Shown here: positions 1 to 6,410 of the stretch, in pieces
How the letters are laid out: each line of letters begins with the position of its first letter
How positions within the stretch are numbered: the first letter of the stretch is position 1
DNA from: an uncultured Clostridium sp.
Lineage (GTDB): Bacteria; Bacillota; Clostridia; Clostridiales; Clostridiaceae
Assembly (NCBI GenBank): GCA_900543325.1
Contig: UQQU01000095.1
Span: 1 to 10,571 of the forward strand
Direction of reading: 5' to 3'
DNA length: 10,571 nucleotides
The notes under the pieces: model-generated
Database searches by the model: none
Seen by the model: only the letters and a program-made list of their open reading frames with translations
Told to the model about the DNA's origin: nothing
Program-made: the position numbers and the translations under genes

Positions 1-9
1 ATTTTTATT

Positions 10-34
10 AAAAATTAGCCATAGGCTACTTTTT
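10..34 (-). terminator. Possible terminator downstream of cwlD (symmetric, may work in both directions)
   Basis: A 5-bp stem TAGCC/GGCTA (16-20 with 24-28) closes a 3-base loop. A-runs and T-runs flank it on both sides (10-14 and 30-34), so either strand gives a hairpin followed by five T residues. It lies about 170 bases past the cwlD stop and is the best candidate for the end of that transcript, or for a convergent gene to the left of the window. The stem is short, so the call is tentative. Confidence 0.4.
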
Positions 35-122
35 CATACGAAACTTTACACTATCTTATTTTTATAATTTTAGTTTATTATTTTATTACATTTTTTACAA
101 GATAAACACTGTAAATTGCTCT

Positions 123-162
123 ATAAATTATAAATCCGACCTAAGCCGACTCTATAATTTAT
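123..162. repeat. 10-bp inverted repeat enclosing a GC-richer 20-base loop
   Basis: Perfect 10-base arms lie at 123-132 and 153-162 (ATAAATTATA and its complement). The enclosed 20 bases are clearly richer in GC than the surroundings and contain the direct repeat CCGAC at 136-140 and 146-150. It is in the non-coding 3' flank of cwlD, where there is no open frame. Function unknown: the arms are pure A/T and could arise by chance in such DNA, but the GC-rich loop with a repeated pentamer stands out. Confidence 0.4.
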
Positions 163-204
163 TTTATTATTATATAAATATTCTATCTATTTCCTAGGAA
201 ATTT

Positions 205-900
205 CTATGATTCTGTATTCTTATTTATATCTCCTTCAAAATACTTATCAATTCCATTTGATATTCCTTCAACTATCAAATTTTGATGCTCATCGCTTTT
301 TAATCTAGATTCTTCATCTGGATTTGATAAAAAACCACATTCTACTAATATTGAAGCACCTTCATATTTATCTCTTAAAATTAAATACGCCTCAGCTGCT
401 GGTTTTGCTACTCTTTTATTATTATCCTTAACAGATTCTTTTATTGATTCTTGAACAACTGTAGCTAAATTATAACTATTTTCATTTGAAGCATACCATA
501 CTTGTGCTCCATAACATTTACTTTGAGGAAACATATTTTGATGAATTGAAACAAATATATCACAATCTGTTTCTTTTTTCATTTGAACTCTTCTATTTAA
601 ATCTTCTCTCTTCTTTTCTTTAATGGTATTGCCCTTTTGATAAAGCCCTTCATCCTCATCTCTTGTCATATAGACCTTATATCCTTTTTCTTCAAGATTA
701 TCTCTTAACTTTAATGAAATTTGTAAATTTATATCTTTCTCAATAGTTCCTGCTTTAGATTTTGCTCCACCATCAATTCCTCCATGACCAGGATCAATCA
801 AAATAACCTTATCCGAATTATTAAAAGCAAATGCATTAACTGGCATCATATAAGTAATAATAAGTAGACATGTAATAATAGCAACAATTACTTTCTTCAT
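205..900 (-). CDS. cwlD: N-acetylmuramoyl-L-alanine amidase CwlD (spore cortex, germination)
   Basis: This is a 231-residue Amidase_3 zinc enzyme. CwlD removes the peptide from muramic acid in spore cortex peptidoglycan so that the deacetylase PdaA can form muramic-delta-lactam, the mark read by germination lytic enzymes. Residues 1-25 form a signal peptide or N-terminal anchor (KK, hydrophobic stretch, then VNAFA), which fits export into the intermembrane space of the forespore. The expected zinc and catalytic residues are present: H39 in DPGHGG, E54, H120 in SIHQN and E187 in VECGF. The length is typical of CwlD, and there is no separate cell-wall-binding domain. The ATG is preceded by GGAGG at good distance. 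It is transcribed alone from the gap after the phosphate transporter. The position downstream of rplM-rpsI recalls the Bacillus order, which supports cwlD over a generic amidase. Confidence 0.9.
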   Translation of the reverse strand: MKKVIVAIITCLLIITYMMPVNAFAFNNSDKVILIDPGHGGIDGGAKSKAGTIEKDINLQISLKLRDNLEEKGYKVYMTRDEDEGLYQKGNTIKEKKREDLNRRVQMKKETDCDIFVSIHQNMFPQSKCYGAQVWYASNENSYNLATVVQESIKESVKDNNKRVAKPAAEAYLILRDKYEGASILVECGFLSNPDEESRLKSDEHQNLIVEGISNGIDKYFEGDINKNTES

Positions 901-954
901 GACATATCCTCCATTATTTTAATATCATTTTTATTATGTTTAACTTTTTAACTT

Positions 955-982
955 ATTATACTCTATATATTTCTTACCATTC
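955..982 (-). promoter_or_regulatory. Putative cwlD promoter (sigma-A or sigma-G like)
   Basis: On the minus strand a perfect TATAAT (955-960) lies 17 bases after GAATG (978-982). The upstream element is poor for sigma-A but fits the sigma-G -35 pattern GMATR. The downstream element read as TATAATA matches six of seven positions of the sigma-G -10 CATAMTA, although sigma-G spacing is usually 18. cwlD is known to be transcribed in the sporulating cell in Bacillus, so a sporulation sigma factor is reasonable. Which factor is used is inference. Confidence 0.4.
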
Positions 983-988
983 ATAAAT

Positions 989-1017
989 AAAAAAGAAGCC
1001 AAAATGGCTTCTTTTTT
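989..1017 (-). terminator. Intrinsic terminator of the phosphate cotransporter gene
   Basis: A 13-bp perfect stem (989-1001 with 1005-1017) has a GAAGCCA/TGGCTTC core, a 3-base loop and a T-run on the minus strand. The 5' arm of the transcript begins inside the stop codon of the upstream gene (TAA at 1016-1018), so the coding sequence and the terminator overlap. It separates this gene from cwlD. The A-run on the other side means it could also stop plus-strand transcription. Confidence 0.9.
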
Positions 1018-2629
1018 ATGCATTATTTTCAACAACTATTTCAGCTATATTTGTTGAGTGATCTCCTATTCTTTCTAAGTTACTTAATAAGTCTAAGAAG
1101 ATTGCTCCTGCATAAGCATTACAAGTACCTTCATGTAATCTCTTTATATGCAGATCTCTATATCTCTTATGTTGTTTATCTATTTCAGCTTCAATGTTAG
1201 TTATTTCATTAGCTTTATTTACATCTCTATCAGCATAACTATCAATTGATAGATCTAATGCTTTCAATGTAGTTTGATACATATTAGTTATTTCATTAAT
1301 AGCATCTTCACTATATTGTAATTTTTTGTTTATTTTTTGAATAGTTAAATCTGCAAGATTTTCAGCATGATCTCCTATTCTTTCTATATCATTTACTATA
1401 TGGAAAGTAGATGCAACTATATTTTTTTCTTTATCTGATAATTCACACTTAGAAAGTTTAACTAAATATGTAGTTATACATTCTTCAAGGTTATTAATTA
1501 CCTCTTCATTTTGATAAACTTTTTCAGCTAAGTTTTCATCATTTTTCATAAATGCATTCATAGATAATTCTAAACTTAATTTAGCTTTGTTAGCCATTCT
1601 TATAGTTTCTTTTACCACTTGTCCAGCTGCAATTACTGGAGTTTCTAATAATCTATCATCAATATATTTAGGTCCTACCTTTTCATCATCTTCACCAGGT
1701 ATTATTTTTTCTACAATTTTACATAATATCGGAATTAAAGGTACCATTATTAATGTATTAACTACATTAAATATTGTATGTGCATTAGCTATTTGTCTCT
1801 TTACATCCCCTGTGAAATATGAAACAAAATCACCTAAGAAGCCTGGTATTATTATTGGTAAGAATAATAATGTACCAACAACATTAAATATTAAGTGTAA
1901 CATAGCTGCTCTATGTGCTGTTTTATTTGTTCCTACTGTTGCAAGCATTGCTGTTATACAAGTACCAATATTACATCCCATAATTATTGGTAGTGCTTGG
2001 TTAATGTTTAATGCACCTGCAGTAGCTAATGCTACTAATATTCCTGTAGTAGCTGATGAACTTTGTAATACTGCTGTAATTAAAGCCCCTGCTATTACTC
2101 CTAAGTACCAATGTTGTCCTACTGTTGTAAGTATCTCTTGGAACATAGGTAATGTTGTTAATGGCTTCATTGCGCCACTCATTGTTCCCATACCAACAAA
2201 TAGTATACCGAAACCTAATATTATGTTACCTATTTCTTTTCTTTTCTTACCTTTTACGAACATTACCATCATAGCACCAACGAAAACGAAAACTGGTGCT
2301 ATTTCATCTAATTTAAATGCAACTAATTGAGCTGTAATAGTTGTCCCTATATTAGCCCCCATAATAATTCCAGCTGCTTGCGCTAAATTCATTAATCCTG
2401 CATTAACAAATCCAACTACCATTACAGTTGTAGCACTACTACTTTGAATAACCATAGTAACTACTGCACCAACAATTACTGCTACTATAGGATTTTTAGT
2501 TACTTTTTCTAGTATCTTCTTTAATCCTTCTCCTGCAGCATTTTCTAGGCCATCACCCATTAGCTTCATTCCGTAGATAAATAGTCCTAATCCACCTAAT
2601 AACTTAATTATTGTCATTAACGTATCCAA
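1016..2629 (-). CDS. Na+/phosphate cotransporter (NptA/PNaS family) with C-terminal PhoU domain
   Basis: This 537-residue membrane protein is predicted to import phosphate with sodium. The N-terminal 310 residues hold two inverted Na/Pi-cotransporter repeats. Each carries the family motif QSSSATT (62-68 and 189-195) followed by a GxNIGT motif (91-97 GANIGTT, 218-224 GCNIGTC), between hydrophobic helices. Residues 340-535 are a soluble helical PhoU-like domain with two ERIGDH motifs (416-421, 519-524), the metal-binding signature of PhoU. This layout is standard for the bacterial Na/Pi cotransporter II-related family. The start is TTG: AAGGAG lies 8 bases before it, while the next ATG (residue 5) would be 20 bases from that site. 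The gene is monocistronic, bounded by the rpsI terminator and its own. Pho-box-like repeats upstream suggest induction by low phosphate. The actual substrate is inferred from family. Confidence 0.88.
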   Translation of the reverse strand: MDTLMTIIKLLGGLGLFIYGMKLMGDGLENAAGEGLKKILEKVTKNPIVAVIVGAVVTMVIQSSSATTVMVVGFVNAGLMNLAQAAGIIMGANIGTTITAQLVAFKLDEIAPVFVFVGAMMVMFVKGKKRKEIGNIILGFGILFVGMGTMSGAMKPLTTLPMFQEILTTVGQHWYLGVIAGALITAVLQSSSATTGILVALATAGALNINQALPIIMGCNIGTCITAMLATVGTNKTAHRAAMLHLIFNVVGTLLFLPIIIPGFLGDFVSYFTGDVKRQIANAHTIFNVVNTLIMVPLIPILCKIVEKIIPGEDDEKVGPKYIDDRLLETPVIAAGQVVKETIRMANKAKLSLELSMNAFMKNDENLAEKVYQNEEVINNLEECITTYLVKLSKCELSDKEKNIVASTFHIVNDIERIGDHAENLADLTIQKINKKLQYSEDAINEITNMYQTTLKALDLSIDSYADRDVNKANEITNIEAEIDKQHKRYRDLHIKRLHEGTCNAYAGAIFLDLLSNLERIGDHSTNIAEIVVENNA

Positions 2630-2704
2630 GATTTTTTCTCCTTCACTCTTGTATATTTTATATACTTTTATAAAACTTTTACATCGTTAAGTTTACAATA
2701 AAAT

Positions 2705-2750
2705 TTAACATTTGTTAATAGATTTCAACAATTTTTAACATAGATTTAAT
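2705..2750 (+). promoter_or_regulatory. PhoP-box-like direct repeat, four to five hexamers at exact 10-bp spacing
   Basis: Read on the plus strand, hexamers start every 10 bases: TTAACA (2705), TTAATA (2715), TCAACA (2725), TTAACA (2735) and a degenerate TTTAAT (2745). Three match the Gram-positive PhoP consensus TT(A/T)A(C/T)A fully and one at five of six positions. The 4-base spacers are within the known 5 +/- 2 range. The array lies 76-121 bases before the start codon of the Na+/phosphate cotransporter, on the non-coding strand of that gene. PhoP control is inferred. The -10 element is not clear: TATAAA at 2667-2672 is one candidate. Confidence 0.6.
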
Positions 2751-2831
2751 ATAAAATTTTACTCAAATATATTTTATGCTAGTTTGCACCATTTATCTGT
2801 TATTAATTTTTTATTTAATTAAATATACAAA

Positions 2832-2863
2832 AAAAGCTTTGGAATAAGTATTCCAAAGCTTTT
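2832..2863 (-). terminator. Strong intrinsic terminator of the rplM-rpsI operon
   Basis: A near-continuous 14-15-bp inverted repeat (2832-2846 with 2849-2863; core AGCTTTGGAATA) with a tiny loop is followed on the minus strand by seven T residues. It begins 27 bases after the rpsI stop, so it ends the ribosomal transcript before the phosphate transporter promoter region. Confidence 0.93.
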
Positions 2864-2890
2864 GATAAGTCTTTGCTTGAAAGATCCAAA

Positions 2891-3283
2891 CTATCTCTTA
2901 GAGAATTGTGGAGCTCTTCTTGCTTTCTTAAGACCGTATTTCTTTCTTTCTTTCATTCTTGGGTCTCTTGTTACGAAACCAGCTTTCTTTAATTCAGATT
3001 TTAAGTTTTCATCTGATTTAATTAAAGCTCTTGTTATTCCGTGTCTGATAGCTCCAGCTTGACCTGTGAATCCACCACCGTGAACGTTAACTAATACATC
3101 AAATTTATCCTTAGTTCCAGTTAAAACTAATGGTTGGTTAACTATCATTCTTAAAGTTTCTAAACCAAAGAAAGTTTCGATTTCTCTGTTATTGATAACA
3201 ACTTTACCGTTTCCTGGTACAAGTCTAACTCTTGCAACTGATTTTTTTCTTCTTCCAGTACCCATGTATTGAACTTTTGCCAT
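2891..3283 (-). CDS. rpsI: 30S ribosomal protein S9
   Basis: This 130-residue protein of the 30S subunit head has a C-terminal tail that reaches toward the anticodon of P-site tRNA. Family features are the N-terminal GTGRRKKSVARVRL block (8-21), the glycine-rich GGGFTGQAGAIRHGI segment (69-83), and the basic tail KKARRAPQFSKR ending in the invariant KR. The length is that of Firmicute S9. The ATG is preceded by GGAGG with an 8-base spacer. It is co-transcribed with rplM (26-base gap), as in most bacteria, and ends before a strong terminator. No anomaly seen. Confidence 0.98.
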   Translation of the reverse strand: MAKVQYMGTGRRKKSVARVRLVPGNGKVVINNREIETFFGLETLRMIVNQPLVLTGTKDKFDVLVNVHGGGFTGQAGAIRHGITRALIKSDENLKSELKKAGFVTRDPRMKERKKYGLKKARRAPQFSKR

Positions 3284-3309
3284 TTTTTATTCCTCCTCCC
3301 GAGCCTGTA

Positions 3310-3744
3310 TTAGTACTTTAATTCAAGTACTTCTGGTTTTTGAGCTGCGTGTTCGTGCTCAGCACCTTGGTATACTTTTAACTTCTTAAGCATTTTTCTT
3401 CCTAATACTCCTGTTGGAAGCATTCTTCTAACAGCTTCTTCGAAAGCGAACTCAGGTTTCTTAGCTAATACTTCTCTGTATGGAGTCTCTTTTAATCCAC
3501 CTGGATATAAGCTGTGCTTTCTCATCATTTTTTGATCTAACTTCTTACCAGTTAAAACAACTTTTTCAGCATTGATAACTATTACGAAATCTCCGCAGTC
3601 AACATTTGGTGTAAATGTTGGCTTATTCTTTCCTCTTAATATTGAAGCAACTTGGCTAGCAACTCTTCCTAGTGGCTTACCAGCAGCATCAACAACATAC
3701 CATTTTCTTTCAACTTCTTGTGCTTTTGCAATGTATGATTTCAT
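3310..3744 (-). CDS. rplM: 50S ribosomal protein L13
   Basis: This 144-residue protein is an early-assembling protein of the 50S subunit that binds 23S rRNA. Recognisable blocks are PLGRVAS (24-30), NAEKVVLTGKK (58-68), the RRMLP motif (106-110) and the C-terminal YQGAEHEHAAQKP signature (125-137). The length is normal. The ATG has a GGGAGGG site 6 bases upstream. It is first gene of a two-gene operon with rpsI, driven by a perfect sigma-A promoter and preceded by a structured leader of the L13 type. L13 is the expected repressor at that leader (known for the family, inferred here). Confidence 0.98.
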   Translation of the reverse strand: MKSYIAKAQEVERKWYVVDAAGKPLGRVASQVASILRGKNKPTFTPNVDCGDFVIVINAEKVVLTGKKLDQKMMRKHSLYPGGLKETPYREVLAKKPEFAFEEAVRRMLPTGVLGRKMLKKLKVYQGAEHEHAAQKPEVLELKY

Positions 3745-3773
3745 GTTTTTCCCTCCCTGAACTTACATTTATC

Positions 3774-3838
3774 GTTATACCTCACATGTATAACATTTAT
3801 GTCAAGACCTCGGGGCTCGTGGCCTTTCGTACATAAAT
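3774..3838 (-). promoter_or_regulatory. L13 leader: structured 5' UTR of rplM-rpsI
   Basis: The roughly 105-base untranslated leader of rplM contains a compact structure on the minus strand. The outer stem ATTTATGT/ACATAAAT has 8 bp (3831-3838 with 3795-3802). Inside it is a 6-bp stem AAGGCC/GGUCUU with one G-U pair (3821-3826 with 3804-3809). Directly adjacent is a hairpin GTTATAC/GTATAAC of 7 bp (3788-3794 with 3774-3780). Its position before rplM matches the known L13 leader of low-GC Gram-positives, where L13 is thought to repress its own mRNA. The folding was done by eye and identity with the Rfam family is inferred. Confidence 0.7.
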
Positions 3839-3858
3839 TATTCTAACAAACAAAATAA

Positions 3859-3887
3859 ATTATAATACACGCTTACGGGCGTGTCAA
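3859..3887 (-). promoter_or_regulatory. Perfect-consensus sigma-A promoter for rplM-rpsI
   Basis: On the minus strand TTGACA (3882-3887) is followed by a 17-base spacer and TATAAT (3859-3864). Both hexamers and the spacing match the consensus exactly. Transcription should start near 3852, giving a leader of about 105 bases before rplM. The spacer contains a 6-bp inverted repeat (ACACGC/GCGTGT). Confidence 0.92.
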
Positions 3888-3906
3888 CAATTTTTATTAA
3901 AAATTT

Positions 3907-4641
3907 TTAATAATACACTTCTTTTAATAATAATCCATTAGGTGGAACACAATCACCTGCTAGTGTTCTATCTTTTTGGGCTATTATATGAGATATAGAA
4001 CTTGACGGAATCTTTCCTCTTCCAACATTTATTAAGGTCCCAACTATTATTCTAACCATATTGTATAAAAAACCATCACCACTTACAGAAATTTTTATAA
4101 TTTTTTCTGCTTTTTCTACTTTTACATCAAAAATAGTTCTTATAGTACCTTTTACTGAACTTCCTTGTGTCTTAAATGCAGCAAAATCATGAGTTCCAAT
4201 AAATTGTTTTGCTCCTTCTTTCATGGCTTCAATATTCAAATCATATTTATAATGATATACTTGATTTCTCATCAACGCTGAAGGTACCTGATCATTTAAT
4301 ATGTAGTACTCATAGGTTTTACCCTTAGCACAATATCTTGCATGGAAATCATCTTCTACCTTTTCTGATTTAATGACAACTATATCATTAGGTAGTTTAA
4401 CATTTAGTGCCTCTCTAAATCTTTCAGGAGGCACATTACTATTTGTTTTAAAGTTAGCAACAAACCCTTTAGCATGAACTCCTGCATCTGTTCTAGAGCT
4501 TCCTGTTACCTCACAAGGTTCCTTAGTAACAAGAAAGAGAGCCTCTTCTATCTCTCCTTGTATTGTTTTCATCCCTTTTTGCTTTTGCCAACCATAATAA
4601 TTAGTTCCATCATACTCTAACGTTAATTTTATATTATTCAA
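3907..4641 (-). CDS. truA: tRNA pseudouridine synthase A (positions 38-40)
   Basis: This 244-residue cytosolic enzyme converts uridines 38-40 of the tRNA anticodon stem-loop to pseudouridine. The catalytic aspartate is D52 in the invariant GSSRTDAGVHA block (47-57). Other TruA signatures are LEYDGTNYYGWQ (8-19), the conserved tyrosine in GKTYEYYI (Y110), and GDGFLYNMVRIIVGTL (188-203). The start is taken as TTG at 4641: AAGGTGAT lies immediately upstream, the resulting N terminus (MNNIKLTLEYDG) is where TruA proteins normally begin, and the length is typical. The open frame continues upstream to 4728, but that extension would overlap ecfT and carries no family similarity. It lies 25 bases after ecfT and is probably co-transcribed with it, as in Bacillus. 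No strong terminator follows: only AT-rich inverted repeats that run into the rplM promoter. Confidence 0.95.
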   Translation of the reverse strand: MNNIKLTLEYDGTNYYGWQKQKGMKTIQGEIEEALFLVTKEPCEVTGSSRTDAGVHAKGFVANFKTNSNVPPERFREALNVKLPNDIVVIKSEKVEDDFHARYCAKGKTYEYYILNDQVPSALMRNQVYHYKYDLNIEAMKEGAKQFIGTHDFAAFKTQGSSVKGTIRTIFDVKVEKAEKIIKISVSGDGFLYNMVRIIVGTLINVGRGKIPSSSISHIIAQKDRTLAGDCVPPNGLLLKEVYY

Positions 4642-4666
4642 CTTATCACCTTTTTTATTCAAACTA

Positions 4667-5464
4667 CTAAATTGCAAATCTAACAATAATAGTACTTGCA
4701 AATAATAATGCGAAAACTCCAAATGCAATAAAATCCTTAGAAGTGAACTTTAAAACTTTCATTCTAGTTCTACCAGCTCCCCCTCTATAACATCTTGCTT
4801 CCATAGCCATAGCAAGTTCATCAGCTCTTCTAAATGAACTGATAAACAATGGTACTAGTAAAGGTATCAGACTTTTTGCTTTCTTTACTAATCCACCAGT
4901 TTCAAAATCAGCCCCCCTAGCTTTTTGCGCTTTCATTATCTTATCAGTCTCATCTATAAGAGTAGGTATAAATCTTAAAGCTATTGTCATCATCATCGCT
5001 AGCTCATGTGCAATTTCTTTTCCAATTGGGCTTAACAACCTCTCTATTCCATCTGTTAATTCTATAGGAGATGTTGTTAATGTTAAAACTGAAGTTCCCA
5101 TTATAAGAAGTATTAATCTTATTGCCATAAAAAAAGCAGTTCTTATTCCAGATTCATAGATTTTTATAAATCCAAGATGAAAAATTAACCTTCCATCTCT
5201 AAGCATAAAAATATTTAATATAGCTGTTAATGCTATCAATAAGAATACAGGCTTTAACCCTTTATAAAGATATCTTGGAGATATCTTTGCAATATAAACC
5301 ACCAAAGCTAAAAATGCTACAACAAATATATATCCTACAAATTTATCAACAATAAATAAACTTATTATAAATAAAAATGAAATTAATATCTTTGTTCTGG
5401 GGTCTAGTTTATGTATAAAAGATTCACCTGGTATATATTGACCTATAGTTATATCTTTAATCAT
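4667..5464 (-). CDS. ecfT: ECF transporter transmembrane component EcfT
   Basis: This 265-residue membrane protein couples the two ECF ATPases to interchangeable substrate-binding S proteins for vitamins and other micronutrients (group II ECF transporters). Hydrophobic helices are visible at about 27-45, 45-60, 71-88, 108-130 and 245-262. The long cytoplasmic region between holds the two coupling motifs: ARG at 182-184 and the EARCYRG variant at 222-228, which dock into the ATPase grooves. The length and the opening IPGESFIHKLDPRTKI are typical. The ATG is preceded only by a weak purine-rich site (GAGAGAAG), unlike the neighbours. It follows ecfA2 after a 91-base gap that may contain its own promoter. 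No S-component gene is in the window, as expected for a shared module. Confidence 0.95.
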   Translation of the reverse strand: MIKDITIGQYIPGESFIHKLDPRTKILISFLFIISLFIVDKFVGYIFVVAFLALVVYIAKISPRYLYKGLKPVFLLIALTAILNIFMLRDGRLIFHLGFIKIYESGIRTAFFMAIRLILLIMGTSVLTLTTSPIELTDGIERLLSPIGKEIAHELAMMMTIALRFIPTLIDETDKIMKAQKARGADFETGGLVKKAKSLIPLLVPLFISSFRRADELAMAMEARCYRGGAGRTRMKVLKFTSKDFIAFGVFALLFASTIIVRFAI

Positions 5465-5503
5465 ATTAAACTTCTCTCTTTCATATATTTTTTAACTAAA
5501 CAA

Positions 5504-5533
5504 ATTATATAAATGTTAAAATACTATCTTCAA
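5504..5533 (-). promoter_or_regulatory. Possible internal promoter for ecfT-truA
   Basis: In the 91-base gap between ecfA2 and ecfT the minus strand has TTGAAG (5528-5533), an 18-base spacer and a perfect TATAAT (5504-5509). The -35 matches four of six positions. In such AT-rich DNA a TATAAT alone means little, so the call rests on the combination and on the unusually long gap inside the ecf cluster. Confidence 0.35.
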
Positions 5534-5555
5534 AACAACCTTATTAATTGTTAAA

Positions 5556-6410
5556 TTATTTTTTTAATAACACCTTTAAAAGTTCTTTGCTACCTTGCTC
5601 TACAGTAAATACTTCATCAGAAACATTAAATCCTTTTTCTCTTAAAGCTCTCATTAAATAAGTTACTTGTGGTACTGCTAACCCTATATTTTCTAATGTC
5701 TCAACCTCTTTAAATATCTCTGCTGGTTTACCCATTAAAGCTATTTTTCCTTTATTCATAACAACTATTCTTTCAGCTAGCTTTCCAACATCCTCCATGC
5801 TATGACTAACTAATACAATTGTCATTTTATATTTTTCATGAAGAGTTTTTATTTGATCTAAAATATCATCTCTTCCCTTAGGATCTAATCCAGCTGTAGG
5901 TTCATCTAATATTAAAACTTTTGGTTCCATGGCAATAACACCAGCTATAGCAACCCTTCTCTTTTGCCCTCCACTTAAATCAAATGGTGAGACATCTTTA
6001 TAACTTTCATAATCTAATCCAACCATTTCCATAGATTTTTTTACTCTATCAGAAACTTCTTCTTCACTTAACCCTAAATTATTAGGTCCAAATGCTATAT
6101 CTTTTTCAATTGTTTCTTCAAATAATTGATATTCTGGATACTGAAATACTAAACCTATTTTCTTTCTTATATCTGTAAGCTTAGTTTCTTTATTTGTAAT
6201 ATCAATATTATCAACTAAAATCCTTCCTGAACTAGGTTCTAATAAACCATTTAAGTGTTGTATTAAAGTTGATTTTCCTGATCCAGTATGCCCTATTAAA
6301 GCTAAAAACTCTCCATCTTCTATAACTAAGTTCACATCATCTAATGCTTTTTTTTCAAAGGGTGTTTTAGGCATATATACATGTGTTAAATTCTCTATCT
6401 TAATTGACAT
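5556..6410 (-). CDS. ecfA2: ECF transporter ATPase EcfA2
   Basis: This 284-residue ABC ATPase is the second of the pair that powers the shared ECF vitamin transporter on the inner face of the membrane. Motifs are Walker A GHTGSGKS (40-47), Q-loop Q90 followed by YPEYQLFEET, signature LSGGQ (145-149), Walker B VLILDE (165-170) with catalytic E170, D-loop and switch H203. A C-terminal region of about 45 residues follows, as usual for EcfA. All catalytic residues are intact. It overlaps the end of ecfA1 by 16 bases, which suggests translational coupling. Its ATG has its own GGTGAG site 6 bases upstream. It was named EcfA2 by order and by similarity to the second ATPase in Bacillus: assignment of A1 versus A2 rests mainly on position. 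Confidence 0.94.
   Translation of the reverse strand: MSIKIENLTHVYMPKTPFEKKALDDVNLVIEDGEFLALIGHTGSGKSTLIQHLNGLLEPSSGRILVDNIDITNKETKLTDIRKKIGLVFQYPEYQLFEETIEKDIAFGPNNLGLSEEEVSDRVKKSMEMVGLDYESYKDVSPFDLSGGQKRRVAIAGVIAMEPKVLILDEPTAGLDPKGRDDILDQIKTLHEKYKMTIVLVSHSMEDVGKLAERIVVMNKGKIALMGKPAEIFKEVETLENIGLAVPQVTYLMRALREKGFNVSDEVFTVEQGSKELLKVLLKK

Noticed and set aside
1018..1200. Plus-strand open frame of 60 codons
   Set aside because: Antisense to the PhoU domain of the transporter, and its start lies in the terminator hairpin. No support as a gene.
1587..2330. Plus-strand open frame of 247 codons
   Set aside because: It lies fully antisense to the phosphate transporter, has a composition mirroring its membrane helices, and has no recognisable domain or convincing ribosome binding site.
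2862..3062. Plus-strand open frame antisense to rpsI
   Set aside because: Mirror of a highly conserved ribosomal gene, and it begins inside the rpsI terminator.
3572..3760. Plus-strand open frame antisense to rplM
   Set aside because: Shadow of a conserved ribosomal gene, with no family features.
5534..5552. Short AACAA/TTGTT hairpin after ecfA2 considered as a terminator
   Set aside because: Only 5 weak base pairs with a large loop, unlikely to stop transcription.
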